A stretch of 64,000 nt of DNA, from positions 1-64,000 of the forward strand of contig NZ_CP101162.1 of the NCBI RefSeq assembly GCF_024298865.1. Direction: 5' to 3'. The position numbers and the translations under genes are program-made. This DNA comes from Halorarius halobius (GTDB taxonomy: Archaea > Halobacteriota > Halobacteria > Halobacteriales > Haloarculaceae). Below the pieces are notes generated by a model. That model saw only the letters and a list, made by a program, of their open reading frames with translations, was not told where the DNA came from and did not search any database. This document shows, piece after piece, positions 1 to 9,900 of this stretch. Positions within the stretch are counted from its first letter, which is position 1, and each line of letters begins with the position of its first letter.

Positions 1-66
1 TCTTAGTATACAGCCGTAGTGATAGGCCCGGGTAGTTAGAAGGACTGATTTGTCTGACGGAACTTT

Positions 67-1065
67 ATGAGCGACCGTGCTGAATGCTTGGACATGCAAG
101 CCTATACCGTCTACAACCAGTCAGGCGGCCAAGGGAAAACGACGATCGCTCGCGATCTCGCAGCGGCTCATGCCGAGATCGGGCAGCGCGTGTTGCTGAT
201 CGATATGGACGCACAGAACGGGAGCCTCAGCAATTACCTCGGCGTCGACGATAACAAACGGAATCCCGATGCAGACGACCTCACCTACCACCTCGTCGAA
301 CAGGGTCAAGGGGAGTTCAGCGACCTGATCCGAACGGCCGAGCAGAACGTCGACGTCCTCCCGTCGCACAAGCGACTCAATCGCGTCGACGAGTTCCTCG
401 ACTCCCACGAGAACTACATCGGGCAGACCAAACCCGACGACTGGGAGTACCCCCGGTACGAACGACTTCTCGAGATCCTCCGGAAGAACGACGTGCCGAG
501 CGAGTACGACGTCGTGATCATCGACCCGAACGCGAAAGCCGATACCGTATATTACATGGCGCTATACGCTACCCGGAACGTGGTCATCCCCGCCGTGCCG
601 ACCAGGTCGGGATTCGAGAGTATTGACGGGGTCGCCGACAGCGCTCAAGGGTTTGCCGAAAATCAGGACATCAACATCGGTCGCACGGCCGTCGTCCCGA
701 CTATGGTCGACATGCGGAAGGGCGATCACAAGGACTACGCTCAGAAGTTGCGCGCTGAGTACGACGCGCCGGTCTACTTCAAATCACTGAGTGCCTTCGA
801 ATCGGCCGAGGAACAGTACGTCTCTATCTTCCGGCTGTTCAGTGAGCATCGGAGTCGAATCCGGAAATCAGAGCAAAACATCCTGCCGAAGTATCGGACT
901 TTGGTCGCGACCATCTGTGCAACCTTCGGGAATCCGCTACCAAAGGACGCGTGGGACGGCAAGGAACTTTTCACAGGCGACGAGTTCTGGGGCGAGGTCA
1001 AGATTCCGTTCGCGGAAGCCGATCTCGCTGACGACACGATTGACCAGACTGCGGGGGTGAACTGA
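67..1065 (+). CDS. ParA/Soj-family partition ATPase with variant Walker A
   Basis: Member of the ParA/MinD P-loop ATPase family that segregates plasmids. A deviant Walker A lies at residues 19-26 (SGGQGKTT), followed by the family's Walker A' region LLIDMDAQNG and a Walker B-like VVIIDPNAKAD. The signature lysine that normally precedes GGxGKT (KGGxGKTT) is serine here, which is odd for this family. The protein is 332 residues, slightly longer than typical type Ib ParA. Met10 at 94 is an alternative start directly before the conserved AYTVYNQ stretch. The next gene starts 2 nt after the stop, so the two form an operon and the partner probably replaces ParB. Family assignment is confident; a partition role is inferred. 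Confidence 0.85.
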   Translation: MSDRAECLDMQAYTVYNQSGGQGKTTIARDLAAAHAEIGQRVLLIDMDAQNGSLSNYLGVDDNKRNPDADDLTYHLVEQGQGEFSDLIRTAEQNVDVLPSHKRLNRVDEFLDSHENYIGQTKPDDWEYPRYERLLEILRKNDVPSEYDVVIIDPNAKADTVYYMALYATRNVVIPAVPTRSGFESIDGVADSAQGFAENQDINIGRTAVVPTMVDMRKGDHKDYAQKLRAEYDAPVYFKSLSAFESAEEQYVSIFRLFSEHRSRIRKSEQNILPKYRTLVATICATFGNPLPKDAWDGKELFTGDEFWGEVKIPFAEADLADDTIDQTAGVN

Positions 1066-1067
1066 CG

Positions 1068-1622
1068 ATGGGCGGCTCCTTCGAATCCGGTGCTGGCGAC
1101 GACCCAAACGACCTGTTCGCGAACGACGACGACGCTGACGAAAAAGAAGTCACAGAGGAGGCAGACGTCCAACTGGAGCAAGCTGACGAGACTGAAGCCG
1201 AGGAGCAGGGCGTGGCAGCCGCAGCCAGCGGAGAAAGTGAGGCCGCAGAGGCTAGTACTGGACCAACGAGGGAAGAGGATGCCCCTGGTGAACCCGGATC
1301 GGCGGTGATGCTCGATATCGAGTCACCAGCAGAATTCGATGCGGCTCGCCTTGCTCGTGAATTCGTCCCCGATACCTACGACAAGCCCCATGCTTGGGCG
1401 CTCGGGCGCGACGGAGTGAACGATGGACGAGCTGAGAAGAAGACCTTCTTCTTGCAGTCGAGCGTGCTCGATCTCGAAGCAGCCTGCTCACAGGAGGTCA
1501 ACGAGATCCTTGACGGTGATGTCCCTCTGACCGATCTTCGCGAGCTGGCACTTATCCTGGCATATCATCAGCCCGAATTGCTTGCCGAGGCTGCGAGAGA
1601 ATGGGGCGCGGAAAGCGCGTAG
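1068..1622 (+). CDS. Acidic protein, probable ParA partner
   Basis: A 184-residue protein not recognised from sequence. Residues 1-80 are a low-complexity acidic stretch rich in Asp, Glu and Ala, expected to be disordered. Residues 85-184 look folded and helical (for example LDIESPAEFDAARLAREFV). Its start lies 2 nt after the ParA-like gene's stop, so the pair is surely cotranscribed. By analogy with plasmid ParA operons the second gene would encode a centromere-binding or adaptor protein, but no HTH or RHH motif is obvious, so this is inference from position only. Confidence 0.7.
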   Translation: MGGSFESGAGDDPNDLFANDDDADEKEVTEEADVQLEQADETEAEEQGVAAAASGESEAAEASTGPTREEDAPGEPGSAVMLDIESPAEFDAARLAREFVPDTYDKPHAWALGRDGVNDGRAEKKTFFLQSSVLDLEAACSQEVNEILDGDVPLTDLRELALILAYHQPELLAEAAREWGAESA

Positions 1623-1715
1623 ACTGTTTCTCTCTATCCAGTCGTCGGCGTTAACCGAGGTTCCTCGATTCTAGGCCGAACACTCAATTATTCATGATAT
1701 CGAATACCACACAGG

Positions 1716-2123
1716 ATGGCGGAGTTCCGCCGGGCGGGGGACGAGCGGGTCAACGTCTTCGAAGTTGATGAGACGTATCTGTTCAAGCATTACTTCGAGG
1801 GCGAAGACGTATTCGACCGCCTGAAGCAGTACTACAACAATCAGCACTACCGCTTCGAGGTGCCACCCGACGAATTCGAGGATATCCGTTCATTCCTCGC
1901 CGACTACGGATACGGATTAGTCATCGTCGACGCGATTGACGAGTTCGTCGTCGTGGTAGAGAAGTACACCACCCATCCAGAGAACATCTTCAAGCAGTCA
2001 GTCATTCAGCGAAGCGTCGACGGGTACAATTGCTTCCTGCTGACCGATCAAACTGCAGTCGAACAGGCAACTCGGGAGCATGCCACGCGGCTCACCGAAA
2101 CCGACCTGAGTCATCCCTTCTGA
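1716..2123 (+). CDS. Hypothetical acidic protein
   Basis: A 135-residue soluble acidic protein with a plausible folded core (YLFKHYFEGEDVFDRLKQYY, then the beta-rich YGYGLVIVDAIDEFVVVVEKY). I do not recognise the family. It lies 93 nt after the ParA partner gene and may have its own promoter, since an AT-rich stretch (CAATTATTCATGATATCG) precedes it by about 30 nt. Composition and codon use match the neighbours. It could be a further plasmid-maintenance accessory, but nothing in the sequence shows this. Confidence 0.6.
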   Translation: MAEFRRAGDERVNVFEVDETYLFKHYFEGEDVFDRLKQYYNNQHYRFEVPPDEFEDIRSFLADYGYGLVIVDAIDEFVVVVEKYTTHPENIFKQSVIQRSVDGYNCFLLTDQTAVEQATREHATRLTETDLSHPF

Positions 2124-2146
2124 ACGGTCGGAGGTCGGCTACGGGA

Positions 2147-2575
2147 TTACAGCGTGCGGGGATCGGGATCGACGATGCTGGCGAAGGCGACGTTCTGTTG
2201 CACCTGCTCGATTTCGATCGTCGGTTCGTCGCCGGGCTGGGCGTCGGGAACGATCACGACGTAGCCACGCTCCACTTTCGCGATTCCGTCGCCTTGATCA
2301 CCGACCGTCTCGATGGTCACGTCCCGAATCTCACCTTCCTCAACTGGTGGCTCTGGAGAGTGACTGGTGCGTTGAGAGCGATCAGAAGACCGGGGATTCC
2401 GTTCCCCGTCCTCAGTTGTCACAGGGGATTCGAAGACTGCAACCCGATAGGTTGCCCCAGGAGAGACAGCATCATGGGCAATCTCTCTCGACGGAACCTC
2501 CACAACGTATTTCTCGTCACGCTGACGGACGGTCGCACTGAAGACAGAACGGAGTGAATCCGGGATCTCGACCAT
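2147..2575 (-). CDS. TRAM-domain protein
   Basis: A 142-residue protein. The C-terminal half (about residues 75-140) is a TRAM domain, a small beta-barrel that binds RNA, seen as EGEIRDVTIETVGDQGDGIA followed by VERGYVVIVPDAQPGDE. The N-terminal 60 residues are an extra haloarchaeal-type domain with a charged linker rich in Ser, Arg and Pro between them. Small TRAM proteins of archaea act as RNA chaperones. Met at 2575 is preferred to the longer frame opening at 2665, because the extension (basic, Cys and Leu rich) is unlike haloarchaeal protein. It is divergent from the helicase gene at 2719. Confidence 0.75.
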   Translation of the reverse strand: MVEIPDSLRSVFSATVRQRDEKYVVEVPSREIAHDAVSPGATYRVAVFESPVTTEDGERNPRSSDRSQRTSHSPEPPVEEGEIRDVTIETVGDQGDGIAKVERGYVVIVPDAQPGDEPTIEIEQVQQNVAFASIVDPDPRTL

Positions 2576-2718
2576 CGGATACAGCAAAAGTCGGACGGTA
2601 GCGCACTTAGTTCCGAGGGGCGCGTATGAGCCATCGAAGCCCACCCGTCGCCTCACGAGGAACACTCAAGGGAGACCCACAGATTGAATCCGACCGGCCC
2701 CCTGCATCTACATAGCGA

Positions 2719-4131
2719 ATGCGGATCGAATTCGACGACGGAACGCTCCTGCTCCGCGACGCGCCCGAAGACGTTCCTCATGCGGAGTGGGACGACCGCG
2801 TCGACGAGTACCGAGCGCAGGCCTGTCGGTATCGGGCTCTCCTCGAATGGGCCGGTGCATGGACGGGCAGCGACGACCAGGCCACGCTCCGCGATGGATT
2901 CGGTCGGTCCTGCGAGGATGCTGCTCGGGCCTACCCCGACCTGGATCTCACGCCGGCGCTCCACATCGAACCGCGTGACTACCAGCAGGCCGCCCTCGAC
3001 GCTTGGATCGACCACGGCCGACGGGGGAGCGTCGTCCTCCCAACGGGGAGCGGGAAGACGTTCCTCGGGCTGCAGGCTATCGCCGATGCAGGCGTGAGCA
3101 CGCTCGTCGTGACGCCGACGATCGACCTCATGAATCAGTGGCACGCCACGCTCACCAACGCCTTCGGCAACCAACTCACGGAGCCGGTTGGCGTCCTCGG
3201 CGGTGGGAGCCACGACGTCACCGCGATCACGGTCACCACCTACGACAGCGCCTACCGCTACGTCAACGAGTACGGCGATCGGTTCGGCCTACTTGTCGTC
3301 GACGAGGAACACCACCTGCCAGCACCGACCTACCGGCAGATCCCCGAGATAATGATCGCGCCGTATCGCCTCGGGTTGACTGCAACGTATGAGCGGCCCG
3401 ACGGCAAGCACGAACTCCTCGAGGACCTCCTCGGCCCGGTCGTCTACCGGGAGGACGTCGACGAGCTCGCCGGCGAATACCTCAGCGAGTACGAGACGAT
3501 CCACATGTCGGTTGACCTCACGGCTGACGAGCGCGAGACGTACGATGAGGAGTATCAGATCTATCGCGACTACGTCGACACCCACGAGTTCGACCTCTGG
3601 AAAGAGGAGGGCTACGCAGAGTTTCTCAAGCGCACGTCCTACGACCCACAAGGCCGGCGGGCACTCATCGCCAAGCAACGCTCCGAACGAATCGCCCGCA
3701 CCGCCGAGAAGAAACTTGACACACTCGACAATCTCATCAAGCGCCATCACGATGACCGCGCGATCATTTTCACCGCCAACAACGACTTCGCCTACGACAT
3801 CTCTCGGGAGTTCATCATCCCCTGTATCACCCACCAGACGAAGACGGACGAACGCACCGAGATTCTGGAGCGGTTCCGCACGGGCGAGTACTCGATGCTC
3901 GTCACGTCGCAGGTCCTCGACGAGGGAATCGATGTCCCGGCTGCGAACGTCGGGATCATCCTCTCGGGGAGCGCCTCGAAACGCCAGTACGCCCAGCGGC
4001 TCGGGCGCATCCTGCGCCCCACGGACGACCGCCAGCCGGCCCGCCTCTACGAGATTATCACCGAGGACACGATGGAAACCTACGTTTCCCAGCGCCGCCG
4101 TGAAGGGGTGAGTGCCAGTGCTGACGGCTGA
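2719..4131 (+). CDS. XPB/Rad25-like superfamily 2 DNA helicase
   Basis: A 470-residue SF2 helicase of the XPB/Rad25 type. An N-terminal damage-recognition-like region precedes the RecA1 core with motif I PTGSGKT near residue 110, motif II DEEH near 194 (VVDEEHHLPA) and motif III LTATYER. The RecA2 core has SQVLDEGIDVP and motif VI QRLGRILRP near residue 425. XPB unwinds DNA in nucleotide excision repair. In archaea it works with the nuclease Bax1, and the DUF790/Bax1 gene overlaps this one by 20 nt downstream, which strongly supports the assignment. Length is typical of archaeal XPB. Confidence 0.9.
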   Translation: MRIEFDDGTLLLRDAPEDVPHAEWDDRVDEYRAQACRYRALLEWAGAWTGSDDQATLRDGFGRSCEDAARAYPDLDLTPALHIEPRDYQQAALDAWIDHGRRGSVVLPTGSGKTFLGLQAIADAGVSTLVVTPTIDLMNQWHATLTNAFGNQLTEPVGVLGGGSHDVTAITVTTYDSAYRYVNEYGDRFGLLVVDEEHHLPAPTYRQIPEIMIAPYRLGLTATYERPDGKHELLEDLLGPVVYREDVDELAGEYLSEYETIHMSVDLTADERETYDEEYQIYRDYVDTHEFDLWKEEGYAEFLKRTSYDPQGRRALIAKQRSERIARTAEKKLDTLDNLIKRHHDDRAIIFTANNDFAYDISREFIIPCITHQTKTDERTEILERFRTGEYSMLVTSQVLDEGIDVPAANVGIILSGSASKRQYAQRLGRILRPTDDRQPARLYEIITEDTMETYVSQRRREGVSASADG

Positions 4132-5476
4132 CCTCGCTCGATCACGCACGACCGGCGAGACGATTACGCCGCTGTTCATCGATCCCGACGAGGAGCGCTA
4201 TCGACAGACCGCTCGAGACCTCATCCAGCTGTTCGAGAACCACCTTGGTGAGCCGAAAGGGGACCTCGAGGACGCAATTGACGAGCTGACCGTCGCGGAT
4301 ACCGACTACAAGATCGTCCAAGGACTCGCGAAGCTCCTCAAAGACGAGTGTGAGTTCGAGGTCGTGGCCTCCGTCGACCCGCGCGAGATTCGCCGGCGAC
4401 TCTTCGAGAAAGCCAACGAGCGCTATCCGATCGTCCGTCAACCGACGCTCGGCGAGGACACACAGAAACTGGAGGTGTACAGCGCGGTCGCCGACGACCT
4501 CGGGGTGTCGCTCGAGGAGTGCTATCGAGGGATGTACGCCGATCTCGAAGACAACAAGCGACTCGTCCGAATCGGCACGCGGACGGCCGACCAGTACGCC
4601 AGTGATGGCGATGGGTCGACCTCAACGACCAACCTGACCGGCAGCAGCGACACGGAGTACGAACACACGGATCTCACCGTGGACTGGCTGTTGACGCGCT
4701 ACAACCTCGCGCTCGCTCAGGCGGTGCTCTACGATGCGACGGAGCTACGGATTCGGGTGTGGGACCACTTCGGGACGGTGTTCAGCTATGTGAAGTTGTT
4801 CGGGTTGATGCACCGCATCTATCCGATCGACATCGACGGTGAACGCGTCGCGAGCACGGACCAAGCCGCCGGCTACGAGGCCGTACTGGACGGCCCGGCG
4901 TCGCTATTCTCGAAGTCGCAGAAGTATGGAATCCGGATGGCGAACTTCCTGCCAGCGTTGCCCCTCTGTGACCGCTGGGAGATGGTTGCCGAGATCCTCG
5001 TCGACGAGACGACCGGTGAGACCCGACAGTTCGCGCTCGACCACACGGAGGACCTCGATTCACACTACAGCGCCGGCGACCAGTTCGATAGCGACGTCGA
5101 GCGGACGCTCACCCGGAAGTGGGAGCGAGCGAATACGGACTGGGAGTTGGTGCGGGAAGACGACGTCTTCGACCTTGGTGCTGAGGTGATGATTCCCGAC
5201 TTCGCGATCGAACATCCCGATGGCAGGCGTGCGATTCTCGAAATCGTCGGCTTCTGGACACCCGAGTATCTGGACACAAAGCTGGAGAAGATTCGAAAGG
5301 TGGAGGCCGACAATTTCGTGCTGGCTGTCTCGGAGCGGCTGGATTGTGCGAGCGAGGAGTTCGGGAGCGCCGCCGATCGAGTGCTGTGGTTCAAAACTGG
5401 AATTCACGTCTACGACGTAGTCGATTTAGCTGAACAATACGCGACAGGGATGCCACAGAGTCAAGAGCAGGCTTGA
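4112..5476 (+). CDS. Bax1-like (DUF790) nuclease partner of XPB
   Basis: A 454-residue DUF790 protein, the family of archaeal Bax1, a structure-specific nuclease that binds XPB and cuts repair bubbles. The DUF790 core runs from about residue 1 (LTADLARSRTTGETITPLFI) to about 300. A PD-(D/E)XK-like C-terminal domain is visible at about 360-385 (MIPDFAIEHP, then AILEIVGFWTPEYLD), with Asp and Glu of the active site present. A GTG start at 4112 overlaps the helicase gene, indicating translational coupling; a second in-frame GTG follows at 4118. A low-complexity Ser/Thr linker near residue 170 is the only oddity. Confidence 0.88.
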   Translation: MPVLTADLARSRTTGETITPLFIDPDEERYRQTARDLIQLFENHLGEPKGDLEDAIDELTVADTDYKIVQGLAKLLKDECEFEVVASVDPREIRRRLFEKANERYPIVRQPTLGEDTQKLEVYSAVADDLGVSLEECYRGMYADLEDNKRLVRIGTRTADQYASDGDGSTSTTNLTGSSDTEYEHTDLTVDWLLTRYNLALAQAVLYDATELRIRVWDHFGTVFSYVKLFGLMHRIYPIDIDGERVASTDQAAGYEAVLDGPASLFSKSQKYGIRMANFLPALPLCDRWEMVAEILVDETTGETRQFALDHTEDLDSHYSAGDQFDSDVERTLTRKWERANTDWELVREDDVFDLGAEVMIPDFAIEHPDGRRAILEIVGFWTPEYLDTKLEKIRKVEADNFVLAVSERLDCASEEFGSAADRVLWFKTGIHVYDVVDLAEQYATGMPQSQEQA

Positions 5477-5506
5477 AAGATAGTGGATCCAGTAAGGCTT
5501 TTAACT

Positions 5507-5526
5507 GTTACCGGATTATTGGTAAC
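5507..5526. promoter_or_regulatory. Palindromic operator upstream of wHTH regulator
   Basis: A perfect inverted repeat, GTTACC and GGTAAC separated by 8 nt, ends 6 nt before the ATG at 5533. It overlaps where a core promoter would lie (CTTTTAACTG just upstream). Position and dyad symmetry suggest binding by the wHTH protein it precedes, that is autoregulation, as in AbiE-type modules. Binding is inferred. Confidence 0.6.
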
Positions 5527-5532
5527 TACCAG

Positions 5533-6207
5533 ATGTACGAGGTTCTCGACGACACGGCGGCGCAGCTCATCCTCGCCATCGAAAGTGGTGACTCCATCCG
5601 TCGTGTCGCCCAGCACATCCACACGCCGTACGAGACGGTACGACAGGCCGTCAATCGGCTGGAAGACGCAGGCTACGTCACCTATGACGACGGCCTCTCA
5701 GTCGTCGACGAGCGCGTAAGAGACGCAGCACGAGAGCTTGTCGCTGCCAGCGCCGGCGTCAGTCCACCATCCATCGAGGAAGCCTACGTCATCCCACAGT
5801 TCGGTGACTGGCCGTTCGCATTCACACGGATCGACGCCGTCTACGTGTGGACCCAAGGAGGCTACCAAGTTGGTCGCGAGCCCGACGACTATCCGCTGTT
5901 CCTTGCTGTTCGTGAGCAAGACGTCGACGCCTGGGAGGCGTTTTTCGAGTCGTTCGGCCTCCCTACCGCATTCGAGCGGCAGCCACGAATCGAGCTGGAC
6001 GGGGCGCTGCAGATCGTCCTCGATCCACGCGCCTCACTTGACATTGAACACATCGAGGGGTACCCGGTGATCCCGAGAGACGAGACGATCGAGTATATGC
6101 GTGAGAACTACGCCCAGTTCCAGTCGGCGCTCGCGATGCTCGACCGAATGTACGAAGACATCGACCTCGGCGTCACGTACCGGGAGACGGAACGAGCGCA
6201 GCCATGA
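5533..6207 (+). CDS. Winged-HTH regulator, AbiEi-like antitoxin candidate
   Basis: A 224-residue regulator. A winged-HTH DNA-binding domain occupies residues 1-75 (AAQLILAIESGDSIRRVAQH, recognition region YETVRQAVNRLEDAGYVTY). An uncharacterised C-terminal domain follows with a conserved-looking FAFTRIDAVYVWTQGGYQVG stretch. ATG at 5533 is chosen because the upstream extension to 5473 covers the promoter and palindrome. The gene overlaps the nucleotidyltransferase gene by 4 nt (ATGA). This order, wHTH then nucleotidyltransferase, is that of AbiE-type IV toxin-antitoxin modules, where the first protein represses the operon and neutralises the second. That role is inferred from arrangement. Confidence 0.75.
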   Translation: MYEVLDDTAAQLILAIESGDSIRRVAQHIHTPYETVRQAVNRLEDAGYVTYDDGLSVVDERVRDAARELVAASAGVSPPSIEEAYVIPQFGDWPFAFTRIDAVYVWTQGGYQVGREPDDYPLFLAVREQDVDAWEAFFESFGLPTAFERQPRIELDGALQIVLDPRASLDIEHIEGYPVIPRDETIEYMRENYAQFQSALAMLDRMYEDIDLGVTYRETERAQP

Positions 6208-6899
6208 GTTTCCACAACCGGAGTGACGCACTCATCGAACTGCTCGAGGACCTCACTCAGGAGGGACACAAGTACGTTCTTGTCGGCGGCTACGCTGTCT
6301 CAGCGTTCAACGCACGCTTCTCTACGGACCTCGATATCGTCGTCGCACCAGACTCCAAGGCCGAGTTCGGCGAATTCCTCGAACAGCGGGGATTCGAGGA
6401 AACGGACAGCCACGCCAAGGAGTGGTTCTACGACACCGAAGTGATCGAGTACGAGAAGCGGCTCACGCCACAGCAGCCGATCGGCTTCGATCTGCTAGTG
6501 AATGGCCTCGGTTGCCGCCAGACCGAGGCACAGTGGTCGTTCGACTACCTGTACGACCATAGCCACCAGCAGGAGGTGAGCGGGGGCACAGTAACGACGA
6601 CAGCCAGAGTCATCGATGGAGCCGTCCTCGTGGCGGCAAAACTCCACAGTGGCCGGGAAACAGACCTTCGGGACGTCCTGGCAGTGGCGGAAGAGATCGA
6701 CCTTGACGCTGTCACGCCCCACCTGCGGCGAGGGGACGACGATGCGCTACGGGAGCAGCTAGAGCGTGGACTGGAGATCTTGGAGAGCGACGAACTCAAG
6801 CACGGGTATCGGAGTGACTTCGGGGCCTCAGCTGTCTCAGAAGAGACAGTCTCCGCCCTCCAAGAGTATCTGACAGGACAGGTAAATAGGTTGGATTGA
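6204..6899 (+). CDS. AbiEii-like nucleotidyltransferase
   Basis: A 231-residue nucleotidyltransferase-fold protein. The catalytic signature is at residues 28-48: GGYAVSAFNAR, then STDLDIVV, giving the GG...DxD pattern of the Pol-beta superfamily. A third acidic residue probably lies in PIGFDLLVN near residue 98. A helical C-terminal half (VLVAAKLHSGRETDLRDVLA) matches the AbiEii/MNT families, where KxxxxRxKDxxD-type segments are common. AbiEii toxins transfer nucleotides to block growth or phage replication. Coupling to the wHTH gene supports a toxin role; a repair or resistance nucleotidyltransferase is the alternative. Confidence 0.78.
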   Translation: MSFHNRSDALIELLEDLTQEGHKYVLVGGYAVSAFNARFSTDLDIVVAPDSKAEFGEFLEQRGFEETDSHAKEWFYDTEVIEYEKRLTPQQPIGFDLLVNGLGCRQTEAQWSFDYLYDHSHQQEVSGGTVTTTARVIDGAVLVAAKLHSGRETDLRDVLAVAEEIDLDAVTPHLRRGDDDALREQLERGLEILESDELKHGYRSDFGASAVSEETVSALQEYLTGQVNRLD

Positions 6900-6912
6900 G
6901 AATCAGTCGTGG

Positions 6913-9900
6913 CTACAAACCATTCTGCGAACAGCTGATTGTCGAATAGCCGTGTGAGTACTTGACCAGGTCCATCATCGGTCGAAGTTCAGATTCAATT
7001 TCCGCCATCTGATCCGATACCCAATTGAACCGTTCTTCTACGCCCGCATCAGTAAACCGGAGTGAAGCTCGTACGTCACGATTTCGGTCATGTTGGAGGA
7101 GTGCGAGAGCGTATGCGAGCATCTGCGGTCGATAGTGTTCTGCGAGTTCATCCGACGTCGTAGCTGAGAGGTCGTTGGTCTTGTAGTCGATAATGTGGAA
7201 GGCGTCCGGTGTGACGAACAGCCGGTCGATATCACCGACAATTCGCGACTCATCAATTCGGGCGACAACAGAATACTCGTCGTAAACCGCTTGGAGCTGG
7301 GAATCAGCCTCGATCTGGTCCACAAATTCGACTGCATCAGCAGCGTGATCGACAGCTTCGCGGAGGTCAGGTCCTGTCGGCTCCTCACCGGACATCCGAC
7401 TCAGACGGCGGATCAGGGTAGGCCACTCGTCTCTCGGTGGACGGAGTTCGTTGATCCGGTGGACGACCGTCCCGAACGTCGTTGGACTCAGGCCCGCCGA
7501 CTCCTCACGTTGAGAGTAACTGTGACCGGCTGTAGACGCATCCGCCACCGCATTCACGAGCGTCGTTGCCGCGATCCGTTTCGCCGGCGCGAGCGACGGC
7601 GGTGAAGGAATCGAGATCTCCGGCACTGAATCAACAGCGTCGTCGTCGGTGTGCCAGTCTACTGGGCGCGGCGGCCTGCGAACGGTATAGCTGGCCCCAT
7701 CCATCTCGCCACAGGCCTGTCCCTCCCGAACCGCCTCAGCAACGAGGGCTCCGTCGAGGAGGGCTGGCTGTAACCAGTCGCGCCACCGGTCTGCGTCGTC
7801 AAAGGCTGCAGGCTCGCCGAGTTCGATTGTGCCGGACTCGTCGACGTCGATGTCGTGCGTGCCGCAGAGAAGGAGGTGATCGCGCGTTCGTGTACACGCT
7901 ACGTAGAGGAGGCGTTTCGACTCCGCCCGCTCCTGTGGACGCGACCGTCGGTCGGCGTACTCGTGGACGGCCGTCTTCTCGATGGAGAACGCATCGCCCG
8001 GATTCGGCCCGCCGACCGCCGGCACCGGTGGCGCGTTATCAGTTCCATCCACGAGTCGAACGTAGCCATGGTCGTCGACGGAGCGACCGAAGTTGAGATC
8101 ACTCCCGAGATCGGGGACGGTGACGATCGGGAACTCGAGTCCCTTCGCGGAATGGATCGTCATAATCCGGACGCCCTCGGCGTCACCGGGAATATCTGCC
8201 TCCCCCTCACGAGGGTCGATCTCGGCTTGGCGGTCGATCCGGTGGAGCAACCCGGCAGCTGTGTGAACACCGTTCTCGCTCCAAGTACGGACCTGGTCGC
8301 GGAACTTCTCGACGTTCGCGACGGCCTGTCGACCGCGTTCGTCGGCGCTCACACTCGCCAGATACCCTGTGTCGTCGATCACCCGGGACAGCAGACGGTT
8401 CCACGGGAGGACGCCATCTTCGGACGGCGTCGCACAGCCGCTGAGGGTCCGCCACGTCGTGAGGAGATCGAACGCGTCCGACAGCTGCGGGTCGTCCGTC
8501 TCGGCGAGCGCGTCCCATACTGAATCAGCTTCTGCGACAGCCGGGGCGAGACGATCATCTGCGAATCCGAACAGCGGCGACCGAAGCACCCCGTAGAGGG
8601 AGACGTCGTCCTGTGGATCACCGAGTACTCGAAGCAGGTTCGTGAGCGCCTGGACCTCAGGCGTATCGTAGAACCCGACGCCACCGACGACAGTGTAGGG
8701 GATGTCGTACTCCTCAAGGGCGCGCTGATACCGATCCAGATGAGTGCGCCGGCGAAGGAGGATTGCCGTGTCGTCCGGGGTAGCGTCACGATGGACACCT
8801 GTATCGGGGTCTTGGACTGTCGGCGGATCGTCGAACAGGTTGGTCAGTCGAGCAGCGAGCGCTTGTGCCTCGGCCTCGATAGTGTGGTCCAGCGCGCCTT
8901 CGGCGACCGGATGGTCGTCGCCGAAGAGCTCTGCCGCTGTATCGGCGTCGTCGGGGACAGCGAGATACTCGACACTCCCGGTCAGTCCCTCGATGTCCTC
9001 GACACGGTCGCGTTGCGTGGTCAACTCCTGTGGTGGCGCTTCGTTGGGTTCGTGGGTGTCACCTTCTGGTTGGAACAGGTACTCGAAGAGCTCGTTCAGG
9101 AACGACAACGGCTCGTCCAGCGTCCGGAAATTCCCGGAGAGTTCGAGCGCGGTCGGACTCTCGGCATCGCTGTCGGGAACGTCGTCAACCCCACGAGCCT
9201 CGTTGACGGTCTGGAGTTCTCTGCGCGCATCCCCGAACGTCGTCACGTCGGCCCCACGGAATCCGTAGATGCTCTGTTTCTCGTCGCCGACCAGGAAGAC
9301 GTTCGACGCCGCCTGCACGTCAACGCCCGTGAGGAGCTTGACCAACTCCCACTGGCGCGGGTCCGTATCCTGAAACTCGTCGACCATCACGGCCGCAAAC
9401 TGCTCTCGAAGCCGCTCCGTGACGGCATCGTTGGCTCGCAGGAACTCAAGGGTCGTCTCGATCACGTCGGGAAAGTCGAGCGTATCGCGGCGCTCCTTCT
9501 CGTCGGTGTAGGTTGCGAGGACGTCGTCGAAGACCCGCATCAGAGCCAATGCGTAGTGAGCGCTATTCGCTTCCAGTTCCCCCGGCGTCGTCTCGACCGC
9601 ATCCGCGTGCGGTTCGACGGCATCGATGACCGTGTCGATGGCGTCCTTCAGGTCGTCATAGACGTCACCGTACTCACCCCAATCGTCCCGGTCACCGACG
9701 ACGTACCCCGAACTGCTGTAGAGGCCGCCGTTCTTCTTCTCACAGGCCTCGTAGAGCTCGAGGATTGCCCGCTGACAGTCGCGAGGATCGCTTTCCTCCT
9801 GGTCGTCCGAGAGTGTCGTCGCGACCTCGGTGAAGGTCCGGTAGGCTCGAAGGCCGTCCTCGTCGGCGAGAGTGTCCTCGCGGTCGACGCGGTTCGCGAC

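Noticed and set aside
3289..4179. 296-codon minus-strand frame in the XPB gene
   Set aside because: Shadow of a clear helicase with all motifs.
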